50,886 nucleotides of DNA, from the NCBI GenBank assembly GCA_902780385.1, contig CACZFF010000013.1, forward strand, positions 1-50,886, written 5' to 3'. A program made the position numbers and the translations under genes. Position 1 is the stretch's first letter. Each line of letters starts with the position of its first letter. The stretch comes from an uncultured Lachnospiraceae bacterium (GTDB taxonomy: Bacteria > Bacillota > Clostridia > Lachnospirales > Lachnospiraceae). Under the pieces are notes generated by a model. That model was given only the letters and a program-made list of their open reading frames with translations, was not told the DNA's origin and did no database searches. Of this stretch, positions 22,978 to 31,789 are shown in pieces.

Positions 22978-25620
22978 TTATTCAGGAATACCGCCGTGCT
23001 CAAGCCAGTACTTTTCAAAGGCTTCCCAGAAACTGTCGACGCAGCACTCGGCGTTGTCGAGGAAGACTCCGTCAAATCCCTGAGCCATGATCCTGTCGAG
23101 GGAGGATGTGTTGTCTCCGGTGACTTTGTGGGCATACTGACTGTCTCCGTTGATGATGATGTCTCTCCAGTCTTTACTCCACCACTGCACTATAGCTTCC
23201 TCAGGGTAGTCGTCACCGTAGTCAAAAGCAAGCCAGGCGGGAGGCTCAGCGGTGTTCCCCGCTTCTTTGGCCGAAGGACTGTCTGCAAAGGGAACATAAA
23301 CGATGTCAGTGGCTCTCTCAATTACCTTGCCGGCTTTCATACTGTAAAAGGAATTTTTGTTCTTGGGATCGATCCAGATCCAGTCATCCTGGCAGTACCA
23401 GCGGTTCTGCTCCGCGCTGCCGATATTGAGGTAGGCGATTACCTTCCGGCGTCCGCCGTCGGGTTTATGCTTGAGGCTTTCGACCTCTTCCGCAGTGAGG
23501 GGGGTCTGTTCCTCAGGCCGTGCCCTGTGGTTATAGAAAGAATCGATATAGATCACATCATAATCGGAACTGCGGAGAGCCTCGAGCCAGGTCTCTCTGC
23601 CCTTGGTCTCATCGAGTCCCTGCTCTCTCCACCACCAGTCCCATTTGTCTCCGTATTCTGCGATGACTGCGGCTGTTTCTTCTTCATCGTCGGTAACAGG
23701 AGTGTATTTCCCGTTTTCAGAAGGGACGAGAAGCCCGCAGGCGTAGGAATCCATGATCCTGGTCCTGTCACCTTCGCCCTTCTCAAAGGCTTCTTCCTCC
23801 TTGTCCCAATCCTGCCAGTTGTCATAGGGACGGCCGTTTATATTGTAGAGGAAGTTTTTCGCATCTGTCAGCTTAGCCACATCGCGTTTGGCATCGATGC
23901 GGTCCTCAATTCCCAGGACAGTGGGATCCTCCACCCAGAAATAGTCCCCGTTATCCGCCCAGCGCTGTCCGGGCAGGATTTCCTTTGCCAGTTCTCCGCC
24001 AAGTTTGGGGAAGGGCGTGATGCCCCAGGCATTCGCGCGGGCCAGGTAGTTCTGCAGTTCCTCCTCGTCCCGCACTGTGGTCGTATCTGATACGAATTTT
24101 CCTTTTTTCACCTGGTCGATATAAATTTTCTGGAAGACAGAGGGCGTGAGTGAATCTCCTTTTCCAACGACGCCTTCCGTACTCCAGCCATCGACAAGAT
24201 CTTTGATGTAGGACTGGTCTCCGTTCTCAAACCGGCCGTCATTATAGGCCAGGTAACCCGCGTTCTGTACGATCACTGCGAAATCAGGATTCTGTGTCTT
24301 GGCATGAAGGGCAAGTTCCAGAATGAAGGCCTGCATTTTGCGGATACGTCCGGTCTTCCCAATCCCGCCGTTGTAGAGAATGTCAATTTCCTGATCAAGC
24401 TCCTGCAGATATTCCGGATTGTCAAGTCTGCCATCATCTGCCGCGGCTTCCCCGGTCTTCTCATACTCGATCCAGTTACCTCCAATATTCAGGTAAAGAT
24501 TATCTCCTTCGACATCATATTCATAGGTGTCCACCGTATTTTTTCTCGTCAGCTGCCAGCTGCCCCAGTAGATCGGAGCCTTCTCTTCTGTCACAAAAGA
24601 TCCGGTGTGATCATTTTGCAGGATAATCTGATCCGGTGCCTGTGCAAAGGCTTCGTCCGCACTGAGTGTATTTTCTTCAGCGGCGTCCTCATCGTCGTCA
24701 TCTTCCTCCGCTGTCTCATCAGTCTCTTCTGCGGCCTCTGCGGCTGTGTCTGCTCCGTCGGCGTCCTCATCAGTGTCCGCCTCGCCGGCGTCCTCATCTG
24801 CATCTGCCTCGTCGGCATCTTCATCCGTATCCGCTTCGTCATCCGCGTCCTCAACTACGTGGTCTGCTGCGGCCGCGGTCTTGCTGTATGTACCGGGAAC
24901 GTAATAGAACTCCTCCTGAGGCTGATAGTCATAGAAGGCAATTGTATCCAGAATGTACCAGAGTGCATCAGCCATGTAGCCCTCAAGAATATTCTCATCT
25001 GTCACCCCTTCTACGAGCTTAGTCAGAAGAACTCCCCCGTTATATTCGGCGGACTGATAGCTGACAGTAATATCTCTGTCATCTTCAGAAATCTCGACGG
25101 AGGATGTATAGCACCATTTATCTTCGTAAAAATAAGCCTCCTCCCGGACGATTTCTTCCTCATCTACTTCGGACTCTTCTGTCAGTTCTTCTAATTCTGC
25201 CGTCAGGACTTCTCTGGGCTGTTTATCGGGATAATAGCGGATCTCCACATAGTTTTCGCCGACAGCTTCGCCGGTGTATTGGAACTTCACGTCGTCCTCT
25301 GCTTCCTCCACTGTGAACAGCGTTGGATCGTAGAGCACATACCAACCCCTCTCATCTTCATACATTCCTGTATAGCCGTCTGCCGAAACATTGCCCGGAG
25401 CTGCTGCGGCAGCCTGAGCGGCACTTTCCTCCGCTGTGCTTACTTCGGCGGCTGAAGAAGCGGCGGACGTATCGGCTGAAGCAGCAGTCTCCTGCGGCAC
25501 CGTCTCCTCTGCGGCTGTTTTTGGCTGTGAACCTCCATTAGCAGCGCCCCCTTGTGAAGAACATGCTGCAGTCAGGCAGAACACAGAAGCAATCAAGCAG
25601 CACAATAGCCTCTTTTTCAT
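22978..25620 (-). CDS. Large lipoprotein with GH114-like (endo-alpha-1,4-polygalactosaminidase) domain
   Basis: An 880-residue lipoprotein. The signal peptide MKKRLLCCLIASVFCLTAAC ends in the lipobox TAAC. A beta-rich domain (about 70-225) precedes a long Asp/Glu/Ala tract (about 255-320). The C-terminal 450 residues are TIM-barrel-like: 'VIYIDSFYNHR', 'KVIAYLNIGSAEQNRWY', 'WWSKDWRDIIINGD' and 'IMAQGFDGVFLDNAECC' match the GH114 family (YLxIGExE, YWxxxWxxII, GFDGVYLD). GH114 enzymes cut galactosaminogalactan-type polymers, so an extracellular glycan is the likely target. GGAGGGACT precedes ATG 25620; the longer frame is spurious. Length is far above a single GH114 domain. Confidence 0.8.
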   Translation of the reverse strand: MKKRLLCCLIASVFCLTAACSSQGGAANGGSQPKTAAEETVPQETAASADTSAASSAAEVSTAEESAAQAAAAAPGNVSADGYTGMYEDERGWYVLYDPTLFTVEEAEDDVKFQYTGEAVGENYVEIRYYPDKQPREVLTAELEELTEESEVDEEEIVREEAYFYEDKWCYTSSVEISEDDRDITVSYQSAEYNGGVLLTKLVEGVTDENILEGYMADALWYILDTIAFYDYQPQEEFYYVPGTYSKTAAAADHVVEDADDEADTDEDADEADADEDAGEADTDEDADGADTAAEAAEETDETAEEDDDDEDAAEENTLSADEAFAQAPDQIILQNDHTGSFVTEEKAPIYWGSWQLTRKNTVDTYEYDVEGDNLYLNIGGNWIEYEKTGEAAADDGRLDNPEYLQELDQEIDILYNGGIGKTGRIRKMQAFILELALHAKTQNPDFAVIVQNAGYLAYNDGRFENGDQSYIKDLVDGWSTEGVVGKGDSLTPSVFQKIYIDQVKKGKFVSDTTTVRDEEELQNYLARANAWGITPFPKLGGELAKEILPGQRWADNGDYFWVEDPTVLGIEDRIDAKRDVAKLTDAKNFLYNINGRPYDNWQDWDKEEEAFEKGEGDRTRIMDSYACGLLVPSENGKYTPVTDDEEETAAVIAEYGDKWDWWWREQGLDETKGRETWLEALRSSDYDVIYIDSFYNHRARPEEQTPLTAEEVESLKHKPDGGRRKVIAYLNIGSAEQNRWYCQDDWIWIDPKNKNSFYSMKAGKVIERATDIVYVPFADSPSAKEAGNTAEPPAWLAFDYGDDYPEEAIVQWWSKDWRDIIINGDSQYAHKVTGDNTSSLDRIMAQGFDGVFLDNAECCVDSFWEAFEKYWLEHGGIPE

Positions 25621-25918
25621 AGTCCCTCCTTTTTGCTGTTTCATTAAAAAGTGCATTAAAAATGGTAAAAGACCATTTACCGTTTTTGAAAGAAGACCTG
25701 CCAAAAAAGCTCCTCCCGTTGCGGGTCCAGGGCTGCGGCCGTGTCAGCCGACAGCTCTTCTTATTGTACCATTTCCCTGCAGGTATCACAATTTTCCGTA
25801 CAGAAAAGAAGAAAAAAACATCCCGTTAATATCACATATTTGCTTTAAATCAAGTTTTTTTTCAGAATCCGATAAAAGATACCAAAGCTTCATGAAAAAA
25901 GCGATAAGCGATGTTTTC

Positions 25919-26728
25919 TCAATCCATTCCATATTCCACTTCCAGCTCCTGCAGCAGGATCTTATAGGCATCCAGATTCGCTCCGACAACAGGTGCCCCG
26001 ATCATACAGCCATTGGAATCGACAAAAAAGGAGGTAGGCACAGCGTAGACACTTTGCAGCAGTCCGGTCATGGATCCATTGCCGATCAGGCTCGGATAGG
26101 TCACTCCTGTCTCCTTTACGATTTCCAGTGCCTCCTGGTACTGCGGGACATCCATACTCTCCACATCGCACAAAATCCCGATCATCTGCATATTGTCCGG
26201 CAGTTCCTGATGGATCTGCTCCAGATCCGGCATCTCCGCAATACAGGGCGGGCAGAAAGTTCCCCAGACATTGACAAATGTGACATCGGCTTTAGAAAAA
26301 ATATCTTCCGTCACTGTATTCCCGTCCAGGTCAAGAGTCTCAAAAGTTCCTATAAGCGGTTTGCCTGCTGCTATCGCCTGGTCCGGATCCTGTTTTGCCT
26401 GACCTTCTTCCTCCGACGATTCCGGCTGTTCTACAGCTGTTTCCTTCTCCGCGTCGGCAGACTCCTCCTGACCGGCATCAACAGCCGTTTCCTTCTCCGC
26501 ATCGGCAGACTCCTCCCGGCCGGCATCTGCAGCCGTTTCCTTCCCCGCATCGGCAGACTCCTCCCGGCCGGCATCTGCAGATGTTTCCTCCGCAGTCTCT
26601 GCCTGCGTTTCCTTCGAGCTGTCTTTGGATGATCCGCACGACGAGAGGCACAGGATCAAGACCAGGCACATTGCTGCCTGCAGGATGCGATGCCCGATCT
26701 TTTTGCAACTCCCTTTACTATTCCTCAT
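25919..26728 (-). CDS. TlpA/ResA-like thioredoxin-fold lipoprotein
   Basis: A 269-residue lipoprotein: basic N-terminus, hydrophobic core and lipobox CLSSC near residue 31. Residues about 48-95 contain three 16-residue tandem repeats (48-base units at 26436-26579) of DAGREESADAEKETAV type, an acidic tether. The thioredoxin-like domain starts near 120 with 'GTFETLDLDGNTVTEDIF' and carries the redox motif 'WGTFCPPCIAEMPDLEQ'; cis-Pro is in 'VYAVPTSFFVDSNG'. It probably reduces or isomerises disulfides outside the membrane. ATG 26728 follows AAAGGAGGAG. No CcdA partner is present in the window. Confidence 0.88.
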   Translation of the reverse strand: MRNSKGSCKKIGHRILQAAMCLVLILCLSSCGSSKDSSKETQAETAEETSADAGREESADAGKETAADAGREESADAEKETAVDAGQEESADAEKETAVEQPESSEEEGQAKQDPDQAIAAGKPLIGTFETLDLDGNTVTEDIFSKADVTFVNVWGTFCPPCIAEMPDLEQIHQELPDNMQMIGILCDVESMDVPQYQEALEIVKETGVTYPSLIGNGSMTGLLQSVYAVPTSFFVDSNGCMIGAPVVGANLDAYKILLQELEVEYGMD

Positions 26729-26796
26729 TAGCAGAATCTCCTCCTTTCTACTGTCAGCTGTGTCTTTCAAAAAGCCCCCTGTGCCGTATAAATTCT

Positions 26797-26868
26797 ATGA
26801 TGTTAAGGTCAAAAATTGCTTAAGGGAACACCGTCTCATCAACGGATACCTTTTGACCTTTACATCAT
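26797..26868. promoter_or_regulatory. 18-base inverted repeat in the divergent promoter region
   Basis: ATGATGTTAAGGTCAAAA at 26797-26814 matches the reverse complement of TTTTGACCTTTACATCAT at 26851-26868 with one mismatch; the spacer is 36 bases. It lies between the divergent TlpA-like gene and the 27076 lipoprotein, with no T-run, so a two-site operator is as likely as a hairpin. Confidence 0.5.
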
Positions 26869-26906
26869 TCCATCATTCAGCACAGTTTCTTAATTCCATA
26901 AATATT

Positions 26907-26936
26907 TTAACATCACCGTCCGGTAATGAGTATAAT
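26907..26936 (+). promoter_or_regulatory. Promoter of the 27076 lipoprotein
   Basis: TTAACA, 18 bases, TATAAT, about 140 bases before the start codon. Confidence 0.5.
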
Positions 26937-27075
26937 TAAAAAGAGCGAGACTTTTTTTACATGTAAGAAGAAGCAAGCCTGCCTAAGACTATGTTCCGGG
27001 AGTTCACAAGCAGGATAGGCCATCCCTTCTTAAAGATAATTTTCTGAAGACAATGTTCTGAAAGGAGTGCTTTTC

Positions 27076-27439
27076 ATGAAGTCGCTGTTTAGAAAATCTC
27101 TTACTCTGGCGCTTGTGGCTGTACTGATGTTCCTGATGGTTTCCTGCGCACACTCTGCCGGAAATGGAACTACTGCCGCTGCCGGGGAAGGTACCTCTGG
27201 CGCCGCCGGGGAAAGCACTCCCGGTGGAGCCGACAGTGGGCAACAACTGGCGTATCACCGGTGTCGACCTGTCGAAGGATGATCCGCGCCGTTCCGAGAT
27301 CATCGGCTGCATTAACGACGGGCTGCTGCCGACGCCTATAAATAAAAGCTATAACCTGGCGGATTACGACGAACTGGCTGCTGAAGCCGAGGCCAATCGC
27401 CTGGCAGGAAAAACTTTTGAGATGCACGAATCTCATTGA
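27076..27439 (+). pseudogene. Small lipoprotein gene with a frameshift
   Basis: ATG 27076 (after AAAGGAG) begins a clear lipoprotein signal: MKSLFRKSLTLALVAVLMFL and lipobox MVSC. A Gly/Ala/Thr linker follows, but the frame then runs into a stop at 27282. From about 27225 another frame continues with protein-like sequence: 'PTVGNNWRITGVDLSKDDPRRSEIIGCINDGLLPTPINKSYNLADYDELAAEAEANRLAGKTFEMHES', stop at 27439. A one-base indel in the linker (27185-27235) would join them into about 120 residues. The globular part is not recognised. Either a real pseudogene or a read error. Confidence 0.6.
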
Positions 27440-27488
27440 ACTGCATTGCCCTATAAAAGAAGCTGAAAAAAAGCCGCCCTGCAAAAAT

Positions 27489-27547
27489 ATGCTCCCCTCC
27501 GGACAACAAGCTTTTTGTTTATTGCCTGTCTGTCCGGAAGGGAGCAT
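27489..27547. terminator. Long hairpin between convergent genes
   Basis: Arms ATGCTCCCCTCCGGACA (27489-27505) and TGTCCGGAAGGGAGCAT (27531-27547) pair with one mismatch across 25 bases, followed by TTTC. It separates the frameshifted lipoprotein from feoB. The sequence is unrelated to the GGGGACGG hairpins. The stretch to 27695 is T-rich with short ATTTCTACAGTCTT repeats and no gene. Confidence 0.65.
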
Positions 27548-27695
27548 TTCACTTGGCGGGGCAGCCGCATTTTTTATTTTCGCATTCTTATTCCCGCACT
27601 CCTATTTTTACAGTCTTTTTTTGCATCTTTTTATCCCCATTCTTATTTCTACAGTCTTATTTCTACAAGTCTTATGATACTTCCGAAGTACAGGC

Positions 27696-29570
27696 TTAGA
27701 AGAACAGGGCCGCAATGTGGTACACAATACAGGCCAGGATCAGCGCGCCGCAGACATAGAAAGCTGCGATCCTGGCTGTCCATTTCAGCGAGTGTGATTC
27801 CCGGTATGTTGTGCTGAGCGCCATGACGCATGGAATATTGAAGGTGCAGGCACACATGAAGGCCAGAGCCTCGGCTTTGCTGACGACGTCTGTCATAGCC
27901 TGGCTGAGCACGGCGTTATCGGCAGCCACATTAAAGGCAGACCGGAAGGTCGCATCGAGCACAGTGCCCTCTCCGACAAACGCTGCATTCAGCACACCCA
28001 GAACGGCTTCCTTGGCAAAGGCGGAGGTGATGAATCCCATGAAGGTCCTCCACCCCAGTCCGAAAACCCTGGTCACCGGTTCAATCGAGGTTCCGACCTT
28101 GTAAAGAAGGCTGTCCGCCACATTTCCGGTGCCGCTGTAGGAGAAGACCCAGAACAGCAGGGAAATCAGTGTGACCGTCCTAAGTGCCCGTTTGAAGATA
28201 TCCCACGCTTTCAAAAGGGCTTCTTTGAAGATATGCTTCCAGTGCGGTTTATGGTAAGGCGGTAATTCCATGATCATGCCGCTGCGGCTGCTTTCCGGCA
28301 CCAGTCTGCGGCCGAAGACCTTGGAAACGACGGTCATGAGCACTACCACATAGAGCAGAATGCCGATTATGATGAACAGGGTCTGCAGGGGAGTGAAGAA
28401 CATGGAACTGATCACAGGAATGATCGTCCAGATAGAGGCGCAGGGCACTGCCCATACGACGGCCATGGTCAGCATACGCTGTCCCCAGTTGTCCATGACA
28501 CGGGTTCCGCAGGTGCCGCCGATCGTGCATCCGAACCCCATCAGGATCGGGCAGATGGCCTTTCCCTGAAGTCCCAGGCCGGACAGCAGACCATCGAACT
28601 GATAGGCTGCCCTTGCCAGAAAACCGATCTCCTCCAGATAGCCGAATACAAGATTGACACCGAACACAAAGCCGGACATAGCTATGCAGAAATACAGTGT
28701 GTTGGGCAGGATAATACTGAAGATGGAGACCAGCCAGGGATGGACATTCCAGGAAGTCAGCAGACTGGCTATGGGTTTGTTCAGAAGCTGCGGGATCATG
28801 GACCCGGCCCCCATCAGAGGAAAGCAGATGACCATTGCCGCCAGAAAGCCCAGGAGGATCGTTCCGAAGCAGGCAAATTTGCCCAGGACAGGGCTGAGCA
28901 GGATTCTGTCCCGTCTGCTCAGTTCATGGTGCTTTTGTCCTGACCGCGTCACACCATCCAGTATCTCTCCGATCCACCGGTATTTTGCCTCGCTTTCCGC
29001 CTGGACCGCGTCTGAGGATGTACCCGAAGACGCGGCGGCTGCCTCCGGCAGTTCCGGCACAGACGTAAGCTTGTGAGGATGCTCCAATTCCGCTGCGAAG
29101 AGTGCTCTGAGCCCATCATATCCTTTTCCGTCTGCTGCCGTAAATGGAAGCACGGGAATTCCAAGCCTCTTCTGCAATAGCTCATGGTCAATCTCTTTAT
29201 TCTGCGCCTTGGCCACATCCATCATATTCAGCAGCAGGACGGCTGGCTTGTCCAGGGCGGCAAACTCCGCTGCCATATACATGCTGCGCTCCAGCTGCGA
29301 AGCATCCACCAGGATGCAGACCAGGTCGGCCTGCCCGCTTTTTATGAATTCCGTTGTGATGACTTCCTCATCCGAATTGCCGGAAAGACCGTAACTGCCG
29401 GGCAGATCCGTCACGGTGAAGCGTGTGCCCTTGTATGTATAATAGCCGTCAATTTTCTCCACAGTCTTTCCAGGCCAGTTTCCCACATGCTGCCTGGAAC
29501 CGGTCAGGGCATTAAATACGGTCGATTTGCCGGAGTTCGGCTGTCCCAAAAGAGCGATCCTGTTCATCAT
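27696..29570 (-). CDS. feoB: Ferrous iron transport protein B
   Basis: A 624-residue FeoB. The N-terminal G domain has G1 'GQPNSGKST', G3 'DLPGSYGL' and G4 'NMMD', followed by the helical GDI region and about eight membrane segments with the conserved 'GFGCTIGGTCGTRVMD' and 'FMGFITSAFAKEAVLG' Gate segments. It imports Fe2+ under reducing conditions. It is shorter than E. coli FeoB, as usual in clostridia. ATG 29570 overlaps the feoA stop as ATGA and has GAGGTGG upstream; the frame upstream of it is feoA read in another phase. Last gene of the FeoB-associated/feoA/feoB set. Confidence 0.95.
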   Translation of the reverse strand: MMNRIALLGQPNSGKSTVFNALTGSRQHVGNWPGKTVEKIDGYYTYKGTRFTVTDLPGSYGLSGNSDEEVITTEFIKSGQADLVCILVDASQLERSMYMAAEFAALDKPAVLLLNMMDVAKAQNKEIDHELLQKRLGIPVLPFTAADGKGYDGLRALFAAELEHPHKLTSVPELPEAAAASSGTSSDAVQAESEAKYRWIGEILDGVTRSGQKHHELSRRDRILLSPVLGKFACFGTILLGFLAAMVICFPLMGAGSMIPQLLNKPIASLLTSWNVHPWLVSIFSIILPNTLYFCIAMSGFVFGVNLVFGYLEEIGFLARAAYQFDGLLSGLGLQGKAICPILMGFGCTIGGTCGTRVMDNWGQRMLTMAVVWAVPCASIWTIIPVISSMFFTPLQTLFIIIGILLYVVVLMTVVSKVFGRRLVPESSRSGMIMELPPYHKPHWKHIFKEALLKAWDIFKRALRTVTLISLLFWVFSYSGTGNVADSLLYKVGTSIEPVTRVFGLGWRTFMGFITSAFAKEAVLGVLNAAFVGEGTVLDATFRSAFNVAADNAVLSQAMTDVVSKAEALAFMCACTFNIPCVMALSTTYRESHSLKWTARIAAFYVCGALILACIVYHIAALFF

Positions 29571-29788
29571 TGTGCTTCCACCTCGATTCTTTCCGCATCC
29601 ATGCGGTTGACAGCGATCAGTGTCTCCCGCAGATACAGGAGCACCGGCATTTTTCTGTCGTTGCGGACGGTCTGGAAGGCCGTTCCTTCCGTAACACCGA
29701 TCGCAGTGATGCGATTCATAAAGTGTGCATCCCCGCCGATCTTGCGGATCACACCATTCTGATCCGGCCTCGTTTCTGTCAGTTTCAT
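29567..29788 (-). CDS. feoA: Ferrous iron transport protein A
   Basis: A 73-residue SH3-like FeoA. It contains 'HFMNRITAIGVTEGTAFQTVRN', the conserved central FeoA segment, then 'MPVLLYLRETLIAVNRMDAERIEVE' with the family's AV.R.DA..I ending. FeoA is a small cytosolic partner of FeoB. It overlaps both neighbours by four bases (ATGA at each end), so translation of the three genes is tightly coupled. No Fur-like box was recognised nearby. Confidence 0.92.
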   Translation of the reverse strand: MKLTETRPDQNGVIRKIGGDAHFMNRITAIGVTEGTAFQTVRNDRKMPVLLYLRETLIAVNRMDAERIEVEAQ

Positions 29789-29967
29789 AGTTTTTCATCC
29801 TCCTTCTTCCGGGAAGCGCAGCCGCTGCAGCCTGCACAGCCGCAGCCGCAGCTGCACGTCCCGTGTTTGCGTTCTCTGATCTTGCTCCTTATCAGGAAAA
29901 ATACGATTGCTGCCAAAATGAGCAAAAGAACTATTGAGGCAAAATTCTCTCCGATCCAGGAAATCAT
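29785..29967 (-). CDS. FeoB-associated Cys-rich membrane protein
   Basis: A 60-residue protein: an N-terminal membrane helix ('FASIVLLLILAAIVFFLIR'), a basic turn and a Cys-rich tail CSCGCGCAGCSGCAS. This is the small FeoB-associated protein of Firmicutes; its Cys cluster may pass Fe2+ to FeoB, though this is not established. ATG 29967 follows GGGGAGCAGG and overlaps the TGA of a vestigial ABC-transporter reading frame. Confidence 0.88.
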   Translation of the reverse strand: MISWIGENFASIVLLLILAAIVFFLIRSKIRERKHGTCSCGCGCAGCSGCASRKKEDEKL

Positions 29968-30029
29968 AACCCTGCTCCCCGCTGTCTTTTTACTTTCCAG
30001 CCTGCCGCTTCCCGCCGCTCGCTGATGAA
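29964..30029 (-). pseudogene. 3' stub of a second ABC-transporter gene
   Basis: Between the ABC transporter stop (30044) and the FeoB-associated gene, the reverse strand reads FISERREAAGWKVKRQRGAGL then TGA. This is nearly the same as the C-terminus of the intact neighbour, FISERREAASWKVKRQC, but with several silent codon differences. Its TGA overlaps the next ATG as ATGA. It looks like the tail of a lost tandem paralog that was once coupled to the Feo genes. Confidence 0.6.
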
Positions 30030-30043
30030 GCACCGATTAACAG

Positions 30044-31789
30044 TTAACACTGTCTTTTGACCTTCCAGCTTGCCGCCTCGCGCCGCTCACTGATAAAGTC
30101 CCTGTAGATTCCTTCCTCTTCCATCAATTCCCCGTGTGTCCCCTGCTGCACAATCTTTCCGTGGTCTACGACCAGAATCTGGTCGGCATGTTCCACCGTC
30201 TTCAGGCGGTGGGCGATCATGATGACCGTCTTCTCTTCTGTCAGCGCCTGGATCGCCCGCATCAGATCATTCTCGTTCTCCGGATCCACATTGGCGGTTG
30301 CCTCATCGAGGAAAATGACCGGCGCGTCCTTCATCATTGCCCGCGCAATGGAAATGCGCTGCTTTTCTCCGCCGGAGAGGCTGGCGCCGCCCTCTCCGAT
30401 CACGGTTTCGTAGCCATCCGGCAACGCCTCGATAAAGTCGTGGCAGCAGGCCTTTTTCGCCGCCTCGATCACCTTCTCCATGGGCGCATCCGGCTGCCCG
30501 AAACGGATATTGTCGGCAATGGTATCGTGGAAGAGGTAGACATTCTGGAAAACAAAGGAGAAGTTCTCCATCAGGGAATCCATGTCGTAATCCTTCACAT
30601 TTCTTGCTCCCAGGGTCACTGTTCCGGCATCCACATCCCAGAACCTGGCCAGCAGATTCACAAGTGTCGTCTTGCCTCCGCCGGAAGGCCCGACGATGGC
30701 CGTTGTCGTCTTCTCAGGAATCTCCACAGTCACATCGTCAATGACCTTGCGCTTCTCATAAGAAAATTCCACATCCTCCGCGGAAAGATTCCTGTTCTCA
30801 GGCCTGATCATCTCCCCTGTGATATCCATCTGCGGCGTATCCAGGATCTCCTGCGCTCTTGATACACTCACGTCCACCACCCTGAGAAGGGCGGAATAAT
30901 TGCCTGCCGTCTCCAGGCTGGCATAGACAATAAATGCGGAGATCACCATGACGACCGCCGTCAGGGCATCCATAGACCCTTGGCAGTAGAAAAAGCAGGA
31001 CAGGGCCACCATGCACACTCCGGTCAGCTTGGCCAGAAGATTCTGAGCGCTCATGCGTGGGATCAGGGTCAGTTCCATGTCTGAATTTACCTTGACATTG
31101 GCCGAGACAGCGTCGTTCAGTTCTCTGCTCTTTGTTCCGGTCAGATGATAAGCCTTTACCTCCGCCATGCCCTGCAGGTATTCCAGCACCTTCTCGACTA
31201 CGCGCTCATCGGAGTCTATTTTCTGCACTGCCATGCTACCGGCTGCTTTCTGAAGGAAACGATTGGCAAAGAGAAACAGCCCAAATCCGCAGAGCAGTAC
31301 CAGCGCGATCCGCCGGTCAAAAAAGAACAGCATCACAATGATCAGGGACGTCGTCAGCAGGCCTTCACAGACCATCATGATCACGCGCGTCGCGACATTT
31401 TCCAGGTTCTGCATCACATTTGTGGTGACCGAAGTGATCTGCCCCAGTGACTTCTCGTTGAAATAGCCCATGGGCAGATATCTCATGTGCTCGGCAATCT
31501 CCACACGCTTCCTGGCACAGGTGTCATAGCCGCCTTCGGTCTGGAGCATCATGCTTCTGGCTTTGACCAGGCTGGAACTGACAATGGAAAAAAGCATGAT
31601 TCCAAGTGTAAGAAGAATATCCTGTGTCGTCACACTTCCTCGAAGCAGCGCCCGAACCATACAGGCTATGGCAGGGATCTTAAGCGCTTCGAAGATCGCC
31701 TGCAGTACTCCCAGAAAAATGGACTGATGAAATCTGCGGCGGTTTTCCTCCCCGCAGAAGGCAAAAAAGCGGCTGATGATCTTAACCAT
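30044..31789 (-). CDS. ABC exporter half-transporter (ATPase plus membrane domain), second of pair
   Basis: A 581-residue type IV ABC exporter subunit: six membrane helices (about 1-300), then an ATPase with Walker A 'GPSGGGKTT', Q-loop 'FSFVFQNVYLF', signature 'LSGGEKQRISIARAM', Walker B 'PVIFLDEATANVD' and H-loop 'IMIAHRLKT'. It overlaps the upstream half-transporter by eight bases, so the two probably form a heterodimer. The order methyltransferase/exporter pair/Feo resembles siderophore- or metallophore-linked exporters of the YbtPQ type, but the cargo is unknown. GGAGGTGAAGGACA precedes ATG. Confidence 0.9.
   Translation of the reverse strand: MVKIISRFFAFCGEENRRRFHQSIFLGVLQAIFEALKIPAIACMVRALLRGSVTTQDILLTLGIMLFSIVSSSLVKARSMMLQTEGGYDTCARKRVEIAEHMRYLPMGYFNEKSLGQITSVTTNVMQNLENVATRVIMMVCEGLLTTSLIIVMLFFFDRRIALVLLCGFGLFLFANRFLQKAAGSMAVQKIDSDERVVEKVLEYLQGMAEVKAYHLTGTKSRELNDAVSANVKVNSDMELTLIPRMSAQNLLAKLTGVCMVALSCFFYCQGSMDALTAVVMVISAFIVYASLETAGNYSALLRVVDVSVSRAQEILDTPQMDITGEMIRPENRNLSAEDVEFSYEKRKVIDDVTVEIPEKTTTAIVGPSGGGKTTLVNLLARFWDVDAGTVTLGARNVKDYDMDSLMENFSFVFQNVYLFHDTIADNIRFGQPDAPMEKVIEAAKKACCHDFIEALPDGYETVIGEGGASLSGGEKQRISIARAMMKDAPVIFLDEATANVDPENENDLMRAIQALTEEKTVIMIAHRLKTVEHADQILVVDHGKIVQQGTHGELMEEEGIYRDFISERREAASWKVKRQC

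Noticed and set aside
24591-25022. Long Arg- and Pro-rich frames antisense or out of frame in the acidic tract of the GH114 lipoprotein
   Set aside because: Low-complexity shadows of the Asp/Glu/Ala codons; no ribosome site or family.
26395-26823. Forward frame with PDRHQQPFPSPHRQ-like repeats
   Set aside because: Antisense of the 48-base repeats in the TlpA-like gene.
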